The translations under genes and the position numbers were made by a program. The notes beneath the pieces were generated by a model. The model saw nothing but the letters and a program-made list of their open reading frames with translations, searched no databases and was not told the origin of the DNA. 64,000 nt of DNA, from the NCBI RefSeq assembly GCF_012030425.1, contig NZ_JAAUVN010000004.1:186001-250000 (forward strand), in the 5' to 3' direction. Shown in pieces: positions 26,817-34,360 of this stretch. Within the stretch, counting starts at the first letter, position 1. Every line of letters starts with the position of its first letter. The stretch is from Sphingobacterium sp. B16(2022) (GTDB lineage: Bacteria > Bacteroidota > Bacteroidia > Sphingobacteriales > Sphingobacteriaceae).

Positions 26817-27677
26817 TTAAAGACTACGTTCAGAAATCTTGAAGTATGTGAGGACATTCGTCTTATTATCAACAATATCGCCCTTTTTATTTGTGCCCAA
26901 TTTATGATTAACCACTGAAATATATTGATAATTATCAGCGTCAGATTCATAAATCGTGACAGTTGCAAACGTAGCACCCAAATCATCACTTTGAAGATAC
27001 GTTTGTAGGCTTGCAAAATCTTTTTTTTGCAAATTCTGTTCGGGTATCTGCTTATCTTGGATATAAGCAATTTGTTTTTCCAGTTCCCTTTTTCTCATCC
27101 ATTCATTACCCCTCTCAGAAAAAGGTTCAGTTGTCTTACCCGAAAAGGCTAATACCATAGGATAGATAATAATGGTAGCCGCCTCAATACCCCATAAAAT
27201 CCACAAAGGCCAGCCACTCACAACATTTTTCTGTAGAGAAAAAGTTCCAACTGCATTTAATTCTTGAATCCCGCTAAAGGTATCCGTTGGGTGAAATAGA
27301 AAGTATAAAAAACCATCCAAATTAAAGGAAGACTTCACCCATATATCACCTCCCATTGTACCTTCCGCATTAAACATCAAAGAAACAAATAAGCACCATT
27401 GCGCATAACAGGCAACCAAAGTACAGATCAAAGTAAGCAAAAGTGCAATCATCCTGTTCCTAACTTTTCCTATCTTTAGAAGAACATCAATGACATAAAA
27501 TAAACCATATGCTAATCCAAATGTGATTAAAAAATTGAAATACACAAGTGGTATAAACCATTGCAAAGCAATATAAACAATAGCTAAAATAACAGAAGCA
27601 CATAATCCAGCAACAATAGCAAATAGGACTCCCCCAATCGGAGCTTTTCCTGAAGATTTATAATAGGTTTCCTCCAT
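26817..27677 (-). CDS. Hypothetical multi-pass membrane protein
   Basis: A 286-residue protein with four or five predicted membrane segments in the first 180 residues (for example VLFAIVAGLCASVILAIVYI, FLITFGLAYGLFYVIDVLL, MIALLLTLICTLVACYAQ and ILWGIEAATIIIYPMVLAF). A soluble C-terminal domain of about 80 residues ends in beta-strand pattern sequence (TVTIYESDADNYQYISVV). I do not recognise the family and the neighbours do not suggest a role. It stands alone between the sulfur island and the M1 peptidase gene. Confidence 0.75.
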   Translation of the reverse strand: MEETYYKSSGKAPIGGVLFAIVAGLCASVILAIVYIALQWFIPLVYFNFLITFGLAYGLFYVIDVLLKIGKVRNRMIALLLTLICTLVACYAQWCLFVSLMFNAEGTMGGDIWVKSSFNLDGFLYFLFHPTDTFSGIQELNAVGTFSLQKNVVSGWPLWILWGIEAATIIIYPMVLAFSGKTTEPFSERGNEWMRKRELEKQIAYIQDKQIPEQNLQKKDFASLQTYLQSDDLGATFATVTIYESDADNYQYISVVNHKLGTNKKGDIVDNKTNVLTYFKISERSL

Positions 27678-27796
27678 ATAAATTTGATTAGATATATATC
27701 TAAAATAACAATTGAAAGATGTAAAAACAACCCTTTATCAAACAAATATTACAAAACAGCACTTCTTTAAGTTCCACAAATTCCTAATCATTTTTG

Positions 27797-27804
27797 TAAA
27801 TTTG
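27797..27804 (+). promoter_or_regulatory. -7 box immediately before the M1 peptidase start codon
   Basis: TAAATTTG matches the -7 consensus and ends only 5 bases before the ATG at 27809, so a transcript starting at the usual place would be leaderless or nearly so. No clear -33 TTTG is seen at the normal spacing. Confidence 0.35.
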
Positions 27805-27808
27805 GACC

Positions 27809-29680
27809 ATGAATTTGAAATACCTCTACACATTAATCGTAGGATTGTTCGTCTTTCAGACAGCAACAGCACAACGAAAAGGCTATTGGCAACAGACCGT
27901 AGATTATAAAATGAACATTGATGTGAATGAGAAGACATATCAATATGACGGAAATATGCAATTGAAATACAGTAATAATTCAGGACAATCACTCAAAAAA
28001 GTGTATTTCCACCTGTATTTCAACGCCTTTCAACCAGGATCAATGATGGACAACAGACTGGCAAACATTGCCGATCCAGACAAAAGAATGACCACCAATC
28101 TTGGAACAAAAGATAAACCCAAATACCAGAGCCGTATTGCTACATTAACAGCAAAACAAATTGGTTATCAAAAAATAAAATCATTAACGATGAATGGTAA
28201 CAACACCAATTTCAAAGTTGATGGTACCATTTTAGAAGTGACCCTTCCTAATGAAATTGAAGACGGCGAAACCGCAACATTTGAGATGAACTGGGAAGCC
28301 CAAGTCCCTGAACAAATCAGAAGATCGGGACGCAATTCTAAAGAAGGAGTCGCCTTATCCATGGCGCAATGGTATCCTAAAATGGCACATTTTGATGAAT
28401 TTGGATGGCACTTAGATGAGTATATTGGACGCGAATTTATCGCCCCATTTGGAGACTTTGATATCACCATCAATATCAACAAAAATTATATTCTAGGCGC
28501 ATCCGGTGTTTTACAAAACCCTACAGAAGTAAAAGGCTATGTTGGAAAACCAAGGATTAAAGCAAAAGATAATAAAGTCCAATGGCACTATGTTGCTAAA
28601 AACATCCATGACTTTGTTTGGGCTGCAGATCCAAAATTTGTTGTTGACTCCGCGAAGAGCAACCAAGGAGTGCATGTTTATACAGTATATGTTCCAGAAA
28701 GCGATTCTGTCAAAACAAATTGGAAAACAGCACTTGGATTAGCAACAGAGTTTTTTGATTTCAATTCTAAGACATTTGGAGCTTACCCTTGGCCAAATTA
28801 TACCATTATCCAAGGAGGAGATGGAGGAATGGAATATGGAACTGCAACGTTGGTTACAGGTGGCCGTAATTTAAAAAGCCTAGTTGGTGTCATCTTCCAC
28901 GAAGCAGCCCACTCGTGGTACCAGCACTTATTTGGCATTAATGAAACCGTAGACGAATGGTTTGACGAAGGTTTCACTTCTTATGTAGAAGAACTTGCCA
29001 TGCAAAATCTATTTGAAAAACGTGGAGCCATTGAAGCTAACCCATCAATAGAAGCTTATCGTGCATATTACAAACTAGCTTTATCAGGAAAAGAAGAACC
29101 TGCAAGCCTACTTGCCGATTATTACAACACCAACTATGCATACAGTAATGAAGCTTACAACAAAGGCCAGGTACTAGCAGTACAGTTGGGTTATATTATC
29201 GGTAAAGATAACTTGGACAAAACATTTTTAGAATTCTATAAACAATGGAAATTCAAACATCCAACACCGAATGATTTTAAAAGAATTGCAGAAAATATAT
29301 CAGGAATCAATCTGAAATGGTACTTCAACCTCTTTATAAACACAACTCGTAAGATTGATTATGCAATCAAAACGGTTACCGATAAAGAAATTATCTTACA
29401 GAACAAATCCGACTTTGCAATGCCTATTGATCTATCAGTAACCTATGAAGATGGCACAAAAGAACTTTTCTATATCCCATTACGTGAAATGAGAGGCGAA
29501 AAGCCATCGGAAAACTTCAAGATATACGAAGGTATTAAAAGAACAACATTGGAAGACTGGAACTGGACACAGCCATCCTATGAGATCAATTTAACAAAAA
29601 AACCAGCAAAAGTAATCATTGATCCATCGCTACGCTTAGCAGATATTGAATCCAACGACAATATCTGGGAAAAGAAATAA
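27809..29680 (+). CDS. M1-family metallopeptidase (aminopeptidase), exported
   Basis: A 623-residue zinc peptidase with signal peptide LIVGLFVFQTATAQ. The zinc site is HEAAH (His364, Glu365, His368) with the third ligand Glu387 in WFDEGF, giving the M1 spacing HExxH-x18-E. The aminopeptidase exopeptidase motif GxMEN is altered to GGMEYG, so substrate choice may differ from classical aminopeptidase N. The N-terminal beta-sandwich (about 40-260) and C-terminal region are as in Bacteroidota M1 relatives of about 600-650 residues. It is likely periplasmic or outer-membrane associated and works in peptide use. Confidence 0.92.
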   Translation: MNLKYLYTLIVGLFVFQTATAQRKGYWQQTVDYKMNIDVNEKTYQYDGNMQLKYSNNSGQSLKKVYFHLYFNAFQPGSMMDNRLANIADPDKRMTTNLGTKDKPKYQSRIATLTAKQIGYQKIKSLTMNGNNTNFKVDGTILEVTLPNEIEDGETATFEMNWEAQVPEQIRRSGRNSKEGVALSMAQWYPKMAHFDEFGWHLDEYIGREFIAPFGDFDITININKNYILGASGVLQNPTEVKGYVGKPRIKAKDNKVQWHYVAKNIHDFVWAADPKFVVDSAKSNQGVHVYTVYVPESDSVKTNWKTALGLATEFFDFNSKTFGAYPWPNYTIIQGGDGGMEYGTATLVTGGRNLKSLVGVIFHEAAHSWYQHLFGINETVDEWFDEGFTSYVEELAMQNLFEKRGAIEANPSIEAYRAYYKLALSGKEEPASLLADYYNTNYAYSNEAYNKGQVLAVQLGYIIGKDNLDKTFLEFYKQWKFKHPTPNDFKRIAENISGINLKWYFNLFINTTRKIDYAIKTVTDKEIILQNKSDFAMPIDLSVTYEDGTKELFYIPLREMRGEKPSENFKIYEGIKRTTLEDWNWTQPSYEINLTKKPAKVIIDPSLRLADIESNDNIWEKK

Positions 29681-29726
29681 CATAAAAATAAGAGGCCGGT
29701 TAATAAACCGGCCTCTTATTTTTATG
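29681..29726. terminator. Bidirectional terminator between the M1 peptidase gene and rtcB
   Basis: A perfect 21-bp inverted repeat (29681-29701 and 29706-29726, core agaggccggtt) with an AATA loop. A-rich and T-rich flanks let it act in both directions; it directly abuts both stop codons. Confidence 0.92.
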
Positions 29727-31151
29727 TTAATCTTCCCGACTTCCATCATCAGCCATGCGCACAATCTTCGGAGAGAAACTCGCGATAATATCTACCAGAT
29801 CTTCTTGCGCAGCCATCACCTCGTGAATATTTTTATAAGCCATTGGTGCTTCATCCAATCCGGCACCGATTAAAGTGATACCATTATCCGACAACATGGA
29901 TTTTAGATCTTTACGGGCTATGGTTTTTATAGCTTTCGTACGACTCATCAAACGTCCAGCACCATGAGAAGCCGAATGAATTGCCTCCTCTTTTCCTTTC
30001 CCTCGTACTAAGAAACCTGGAGTTGCCATCGATCCAGGAATAATACCCAGCACCCCTTTCGCGGCAGGAGTTGCTCCCTTCCGATGCACAATCACCTCCT
30101 CGCCTTGGTGTAACTCCTTCCATGCAAAATTATGATGATTTTCGATCATCGCCAATCGCTCTGCACCTAATGCCCTACCGATTTTCTCATGTATTACCTC
30201 GTGGCAAGCCGAAGCATAATCACCAGCAAGATTCATCGCTAACCAATACTCTTGCCCTTCCGCAGTATCTAAACTCATATAAGCCAAATTCTGAGCTTCA
30301 TAAGGTAAAGAACAAAGCTTTTTAGCCAATTTAGTATAATGATCGGCAATAGTTGCGCCCAATCCCCTAGATCCCGAGTGCGTCAATAAAGCCACATATC
30401 GACCTTTCTCAATACCAAGTGTACGATCTGTTTCTTTAAACTCCATGACCCCAAATTCAACAAAGTGATTTCCCCCACCAGAAGAGCCTAACTGCGTCCA
30501 AGCCTTATCCTTTAATTGACGAATAAAATCATTCGCTTCAAAAGCTTTATTCGCTAATACAGCGTGGTCAACACGTTCATGTTTTAAATAACCATGTCCA
30601 GCACCAAATTTGGTATTATCCATAATCACTTTCTTATATAAATCATGATGCAGATAAAGATGCTCTTCGGGTACATCAAAAATTGACAATGCCATTCGAC
30701 AACCGATATCAACACCCACACCATAAGGAATGACAGCATGATGAGTAGCCAATACCCCACCAATTGGCAAACCATATCCTTGATGCGCATCGGGCATTAA
30801 TGCTCCTGCAACTGCAATAGGAAGCTTCATCGCTAGATCCATCTGGCGCAATGCCCCCTCTTCAATCTGTGACTCACCATAAATAGTGTATTGTTGTTTC
30901 CCCTCCTTTAAAGAAATCGTAGCTTTAGCTACTTCATCAACATTTAAAAGTGCTGACGCTAGCGACTTGAATAGCCCATCCTCCAAATAGCTATCCGGAG
31001 TGGCCAATACTTCTGCAAACTTCAACAACATCTCTTCACGGGTAAACCCTAATCTCTTTTTATTAATTTTCAATGCTTCACCTAAAGCAAAATTCTCTTC
31101 ATAGCCTAAAGCAATTAAGTCATTGCCATTTATTCTTTTATTTTCCATCAT
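29727..31151 (-). CDS. rtcB: RNA-splicing ligase RtcB
   Basis: RtcB joins RNA 2',3'-cyclic phosphate (or 3'-phosphate) ends to 5'-OH ends with GTP and Mn2+; in bacteria it repairs nicked tRNA and rRNA. The protein has the metal and nucleotide motifs GVGVDIGCRMA, GSSGGGNHFVE, HSGSRGLG and SASHGAGRLMSR; the HGAGR histidine is, in characterised RtcB proteins, the one that is guanylylated. I chose the ATG at 31151 (474 residues, MMENKRINGND); an upstream ATG (31169) and a GTG (31208) are in frame. An N-terminal helical extension of about 85 residues precedes the catalytic core. It lies downstream of the slipin gene (164-base gap with a hairpin) on the strand that also carries the tRNA-like element. 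Confidence 0.95.
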   Translation of the reverse strand: MMENKRINGNDLIALGYEENFALGEALKINKKRLGFTREEMLLKFAEVLATPDSYLEDGLFKSLASALLNVDEVAKATISLKEGKQQYTIYGESQIEEGALRQMDLAMKLPIAVAGALMPDAHQGYGLPIGGVLATHHAVIPYGVGVDIGCRMALSIFDVPEEHLYLHHDLYKKVIMDNTKFGAGHGYLKHERVDHAVLANKAFEANDFIRQLKDKAWTQLGSSGGGNHFVEFGVMEFKETDRTLGIEKGRYVALLTHSGSRGLGATIADHYTKLAKKLCSLPYEAQNLAYMSLDTAEGQEYWLAMNLAGDYASACHEVIHEKIGRALGAERLAMIENHHNFAWKELHQGEEVIVHRKGATPAAKGVLGIIPGSMATPGFLVRGKGKEEAIHSASHGAGRLMSRTKAIKTIARKDLKSMLSDNGITLIGAGLDEAPMAYKNIHEVMAAQEDLVDIIASFSPKIVRMADDGSRED

Positions 31152-31230
31152 GATCTTACTCAAATCCATTGTACTGAAACCATTGCTTACAGATTGACAA
31201 TCTTTCACATCGGTTATTCATTTCTCTTAA

Positions 31231-31265
31231 GCAAGGAACAGCACCTCTTTACCGCTGTCCCCTGC
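31231..31265 (-). repeat. Hairpin between the slipin gene and rtcB
   Basis: GCA-x-GGAACAGC (31231-31242) pairs with GCTGTCCC-x-TGC (31254-31265), eleven pairs with one internal mismatch and one G-U in the RNA, closed by an 11-base loop. No T-run follows, so it is more likely a processing or translation-control structure than a terminator. Confidence 0.55.
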
Positions 31266-31315
31266 GCCTCTTTATTTATACCTCCGTTTTACGCTAAAAT
31301 AAAACGATAACTCTA

Positions 31316-32410
31316 TCATTTCACAAACAGCTGCTTCAGCTGATCCACAATCTGACCATTACCCGAAACCGAAATATTGTTTATTTTTTCTGCAATCTTC
31401 TCCACATATTCCATCTCTTTCAATTTAAACAACATCGCGTTATCTTCCATTAATTTCGCTGTATTCAACAAGCTTCTTGTAGAAGCAGTTTCTTCACGCC
31501 GCGTGATGATATTGGCTTGAGCTTTTTTTTCCGCGACCAGTACCTGATTCATTATCTCTCGGATATCTCCTGGCAAGATGATATCTTTAACACCGGCATG
31601 AAATACCTTGACACCCAGCAATTCAACCTGTGAAGCAGTCTCCTCTAGCACATGTGCGTTGATTGCAGATTTATTGTCCATCAGTTCATCCAAAGTCATT
31701 CGACCTATATAAGAACGTAATGCCAATTGCATCAACATATACAACTGCTTCTCAAAATCTTTGTTTTCAAGCATTGCTTTCAGTACATCCACAACTTGGT
31801 ACTGTATCGAAAAATTAATCCTAATCTGCGCCTTGTCTTTAGTCAAAATCTCTTGACCAGCAATATCCATAGTCGTCAATCGTATATCTACTTTTGAAAT
31901 ACTGATGGATGTCGCATTTTTCCACCAGTAATATGTACCCGCTTCCAATATCTTTGAAAATGCTCCATTAAGAAATAGTAAACCTTTTTCCGAAGGCTCC
32001 AACTTAAACTGCCGTACGTAGTAAGCCAGCGTCTGCTTCTCCAACAGTTGCTTATGTACTGTCGTTCCTATTTCTATATCAGTAATATCCTCCTTTTGAA
32101 AATGATAGGTTAATAAACCCTTCCAGAAAACATGCCTGCCCGCTGCTAGTACCTGCTTATAGTTGTTGTTAACAAAAATCAGACAGATCTCATTATCGGA
32201 AACTTCCACCAATTCCACATGCTCCGAAAAACCTGCAAGCTGCATCAATACATCGACATCCAAGCTACCTGGAAAAGGCTTCGACAAATCATATAATTCC
32301 AGTTTTTCACCAAAACCTAGCCAGTATTTTCCAGCAGGCACTACGCGGATATAACGATTTTTTTTAACAACTAATCCCAATTGATTGATATCTATACTTA
32401 CTCTTTTCAT
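31316..32410 (-). CDS. Slipin/band-7 (SPFH) family protein linked to rtcB
   Basis: A 364-residue SPFH-domain protein. The SPFH core begins near residue 142 (KGLLFLNGAFSKILEAGTYY) and runs through VDIRLTTMDIAGQEILTKDK and the dimer-forming helix (EILPGDIREIMNQVLVAEKK, about 275-300), as in slipins. There is no N-terminal membrane helix. Instead the first 120 residues hold two further copies of the short unit that opens the SPFH fold (residues 12-31 RYIRVVPAGKYW, 75-98 NYKQVLAAGRHVFW, compare 144-163). It is the first protein-coding gene of the rtcB operon, downstream of the tRNA-like element. Band-7 proteins occur with rtcB in other bacteria; a scaffold role for RNA repair is inference. Confidence 0.85.
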   Translation of the reverse strand: MKRVSIDINQLGLVVKKNRYIRVVPAGKYWLGFGEKLELYDLSKPFPGSLDVDVLMQLAGFSEHVELVEVSDNEICLIFVNNNYKQVLAAGRHVFWKGLLTYHFQKEDITDIEIGTTVHKQLLEKQTLAYYVRQFKLEPSEKGLLFLNGAFSKILEAGTYYWWKNATSISISKVDIRLTTMDIAGQEILTKDKAQIRINFSIQYQVVDVLKAMLENKDFEKQLYMLMQLALRSYIGRMTLDELMDNKSAINAHVLEETASQVELLGVKVFHAGVKDIILPGDIREIMNQVLVAEKKAQANIITRREETASTRSLLNTAKLMEDNAMLFKLKEMEYVEKIAEKINNISVSGNGQIVDQLKQLFVK

Positions 32411-32607
32411 TTCTAATTTTATTTTTTATTATACTCTTCCCCAACACAAAACACTGTGTTTTATCAGAATATACTATTGTTCTAACATTTTCTCGCGATC
32501 AAAAAGATCATCCAATTATTTATAAACGCTTCGATTCCTGTTTATTGAATATGACCGGAATATAAAAGTGGGCTAAAAGAAAAATAAAATGATGACAGCT
32601 TATCCCT

Positions 32608-32634
32608 AAATAAAATACAGCCCATTCCTGTATT
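32608..32634 (-). terminator. Small hairpin with T-rich tail, possible 3' end of the tRNA-like RNA
   Basis: On the minus strand AATACAG-N7-CTGTATT is followed by TTATTTAGG. The stem is only 7 bp and the T-run is interrupted, so this is a weak or partial terminator; it lies about 170 bases beyond the tRNA-like units and before the slipin gene. Confidence 0.35.
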
Positions 32635-32803
32635 ACTTTTAAGTATTCCACTATCCTCAACCCTATTGTTGCTTTTAGAACCTATTTTATACTACAAAGA
32701 CCCCATTCAATTGTCTGCCCTTTTCACAAAAAGAGAAAACCAAACGAGAGACGAAGCGCTTATTAAGTGGAAACTTTTTTAAAGAAAGTTTAAACTTGAA
32801 CAT

Positions 32804-32866
32804 GGAACTTTCGTTCCTCCAACCGATGGACACACTTTTGAGATGTGCGTGGGATTCGAACCCACC
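32804..32866 (-). ncRNA. Second, degenerate permuted tRNA-like unit with GAAA-capped hairpin
   Basis: It begins 4 bases after the first unit. A perfect T-arm (GTGGG, loop TTCGAAT, CCCAC; 32849-32865) leads to the 3' acceptor strand GCACAT. After a 7-base loop CTCAAAA this pairs with GTGTGT (32830-32835) with four Watson-Crick and two G-U pairs. Then comes a D-arm-like piece with a short stem (TCC/GGA) and a loop containing GG (32818-32830). It closes with a 5-bp hairpin, GGAAC-GAAA-GTTCC (32804-32817), a GNRA tetraloop. The order T-arm, acceptor, D-arm repeats that of the first unit, but bases 8-9 and the D-stem are poorly conserved. Confidence 0.6.
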
Positions 32867-32870
32867 TTTT

Positions 32871-32938
32871 TGTTGTACTCTACCCCCTGAGTTACTCCGT
32901 TCGAGACGGAGGTAGGATTCGAACCTACGACCCCAACA
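32871..32938 (-). ncRNA. Circularly permuted tRNA-like RNA domain (Y RNA/YrlA-like)
   Basis: Read on the minus strand, tRNA elements follow in permuted order. Anticodon-stem 3' strand TGTTG (39-43); variable loop GGGTC (44-48); T-stem GTAGG, loop TTCGAAT, CCTAC (49-65); acceptor 3' strand CTCCGT (66-71). A 5-base loop CTCGA follows, then the acceptor 5' strand ACGGAG (2-7), U8-A9, D-stem ACTC, loop AGGGGGTA, GAGT (10-25), A26, and CAACA (27-31), which pairs perfectly with TGTTG. All stems are fully paired, and the bases for the U8-A14, G15-C48, G18-U55 and G19-C56 contacts are present. There is no anticodon loop and no CCA: the ends lie at the anticodon stem, as in the tRNA-mimic module of bacterial Y RNAs. 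Confidence 0.85.
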
Positions 32939-32963
32939 TGAGACAATAGTAGTTTTTTAAGTC

Positions 32964-33000
32964 AGCATATTATTTTCAACTGAAATAATACTACCCTGCT
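32964..33000 (-). repeat. Stem-loop just upstream of the tRNA-like units
   Basis: On the minus strand TATTATTTCA and TGAAAATAATA pair across a 2-base loop with one bulge, flanked by an outer AGCA/TGCT pair of arms. It lies about 25 bases before the first tRNA-like unit and may be part of the same RNA. Confidence 0.5.
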
Positions 33001-33090
33001 ATACAGAAACAGGAGACGAGGACTTTAAAATAATCCACTATGTCATACACCTTTTCAGGTATATATCTTAAAAGCTATTCGCTTAATTTC

Positions 33091-33100
33091 TCAAAGAACT
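33091..33100 (-). promoter_or_regulatory. boxA-like motif in the leader of the tRNA-like/slipin/rtcB transcript
   Basis: AGTTCTTTGA on the minus strand resembles the boxA-type antitermination signals of stable-RNA operons. The match is short and unsupported by a visible boxB, so it may be chance. Confidence 0.2.
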
Positions 33101-33139
33101 ATTTGTCTTGATCGACATTACAAATGTGCACACCTAATC

Positions 33140-33156
33140 ACGCAACCTTACTGCGT
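33140..33156. promoter_or_regulatory. Second, weaker palindrome ACGCA-N7-TGCGT
   Basis: A 5-bp inverted repeat, related in sequence (TGCG core) to the 19-bp palindrome 110 bases to the right. It lies on the slipin/rtcB side of the intergenic region, so it could be the regulator's site for the divergent operon. Confidence 0.35.
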
Positions 33157-33260
33157 AGCAAAAAATACTTTTAAAAAACAATACAAAAAATACATATATA
33201 ACTGAAAATCAAATTTATAAATTTGAATATATATAAAAAAAATCTTAACAAAAAACTTCA

Positions 33261-33279
33261 TGCGCAAATACATTGCGCA
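33261..33279. promoter_or_regulatory. 19-bp palindrome upstream of the WYL regulator gene
   Basis: TGCGCAA-N5-TTGCGCA is a perfect 7-bp inverted repeat centred 39 bases from the end of the -7 box of the WYL gene. GC-rich palindromes stand out in this AT-rich spacer. It is a plausible operator for the adjacent WYL protein. Confidence 0.5.
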
Positions 33280-33301
33280 GTAAAAATGAATTTTGTACAT
33301 T

Positions 33302-33309
33302 TAACTTTG
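33302..33309 (+). promoter_or_regulatory. -7 box of the WYL regulator promoter
   Basis: TAACTTTG matches TAnnTTTG exactly and lies 21 bases before the start codon. No TTTG is found at 19-20 bases upstream; the 19-bp palindrome lies just above the -33 place. Confidence 0.5.
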
Positions 33310-33330
33310 TAAAATTTCATCAAAAAGAAG

Positions 33331-34356
33331 ATGTCCACCAATAAACTTGCATTAATACGCTACAAAACCATAGACAGTTGTTTATGTCAACGTCATCGCA
33401 AATGGACGTTAGAAGATCTCATTGAAAAAGTATCCAATGCCCTTTACGAACTGGAAGGTATCCATAATGGGATAAGTAAAAGAACGATTCAAGGAGACAT
33501 ACAGCTTATGCGTAGCAATAAGTTAGGATATAATGCTCCAATCATTGTGACAGATCGGAAATTTTACAGCTATAGTGATCCAAAATATAGCATCAGTAAT
33601 TCACCCATCACCTCCTTAGATATGAAGAAGATGAAAGAAGCCGTGGATTTACTCAAGCATCTTAATGGATTTTCTTATTTTGACGAGATGAGTGATATGA
33701 TCTTACGTTTAGAAAATACACTCATTAAATCCGTAGGAATTCAAAAACCTGTCGTGCAAATGGAAAGTAATAAACTACTGAAAGGTTTGAACTGGATCAG
33801 TACCTTACATCATGCCATCCTCGAAGAAATACCTTTACTTATCACCTACAAATCATTTAAGTCGCTTGCACCAACGCAAGATGTTTATTACCCATACCTT
33901 TTAAAAGAATACCGAAATAGGTGGTTTTTAATCTGTAAACCAAAAAAAGGAAAATTATTACTCAACCTTGCCCTTGATCGTATTGTAGATATTGATGAAA
34001 TGGCAAAAAATGGTTTCATAGCCTATGATGGAATTGATTTCGATCGTTACTTTGCCGATACAATCGGCGTAACAAAAAGCCACAAAGACCGAGGCCAAAA
34101 AGTAATTTTAAAAATTGACAGTTTCAATGCTCCTTATGTAGAGACCAAACCATTACACAGCTCTCAACAGATCATCGATAAAAATAATGATGGTAGTATC
34201 ATGATTCGTCTTGATGTCGTTTTAAACTTTGAACTGGAACGAGAAATATTGGGCTTTGGCGAGAATATAGAGGTTATTGCTCCCCGTAATCTACGCGATC
34301 GGATCAAAAGAAGAGTTCATAAAAACATGCAACAGTATACCAAAGAAATAGAATAA
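33331..34356 (+). CDS. WYL-domain transcriptional regulator, divergent from the rtcB operon
   Basis: A 341-residue regulator. The N-terminal part (1-80) is a winged helix-turn-helix (YKTIDSCLCQRHRKWTLEDL, then ISKRTIQGDIQLMRS). The WYL domain (about 150-240) has PLLITYKSFKS, VYYPYLLKEYRNRWFLICKP and LNLALDRI; these SH3-like domains bind ligands, often nucleic acids or nucleotides. The C-terminal WCX extension follows. WYL regulators are often coupled to RNA repair, CRISPR or defence genes. It starts 920 bases from the slipin start and is transcribed away from it, so a shared control region is likely. Whether it senses RNA ends or tRNA fragments is inference. Confidence 0.92.
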   Translation: MSTNKLALIRYKTIDSCLCQRHRKWTLEDLIEKVSNALYELEGIHNGISKRTIQGDIQLMRSNKLGYNAPIIVTDRKFYSYSDPKYSISNSPITSLDMKKMKEAVDLLKHLNGFSYFDEMSDMILRLENTLIKSVGIQKPVVQMESNKLLKGLNWISTLHHAILEEIPLLITYKSFKSLAPTQDVYYPYLLKEYRNRWFLICKPKKGKLLLNLALDRIVDIDEMAKNGFIAYDGIDFDRYFADTIGVTKSHKDRGQKVILKIDSFNAPYVETKPLHSSQQIIDKNNDGSIMIRLDVVLNFELEREILGFGENIEVIAPRNLRDRIKRRVHKNMQQYTKEIE

Positions 34357-34360
34357 ATCC

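Larger units (their letters stand above)
32411..33330. other. 920-base gene-free stretch between the slipin gene and the WYL regulator gene
   Basis: I see no protein-coding gene here. Going from the WYL gene toward the slipin gene it holds: the WYL promoter and a 19-bp palindrome, a second weaker palindrome, a boxA-like motif on the minus strand, a stem-loop (32964-33000), two tandem permuted tRNA-like units (32804-32938), a GAAA-capped hairpin, a small hairpin with T-rich tail (32608-32634), and about 200 bases of AT-rich leader before the slipin start. It is much richer in RNA structure than other intergenic regions of the window. Confidence 0.8.

Noticed and set aside
26732..27070. 112-residue minus-strand frame overlapping the membrane protein gene
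   Set aside because: It overlaps the better-supported 286-residue membrane protein in another frame and crosses the terminator of the sulfur island.
32520..32540. T-loop-like CTTCGATTCC on the plus strand
   Set aside because: The flanks do not pair into a T-stem and no acceptor or D-arm is near; chance similarity.
32820..32940. Two ordinary tRNA genes or tRNA pseudogenes
   Set aside because: Two T-arms are present, but each acceptor 3' strand pairs with a strand that follows it, not one that precedes it; no anticodon arm of normal order can be drawn. The permuted reading explains all stems, including the anticodon-stem pair.
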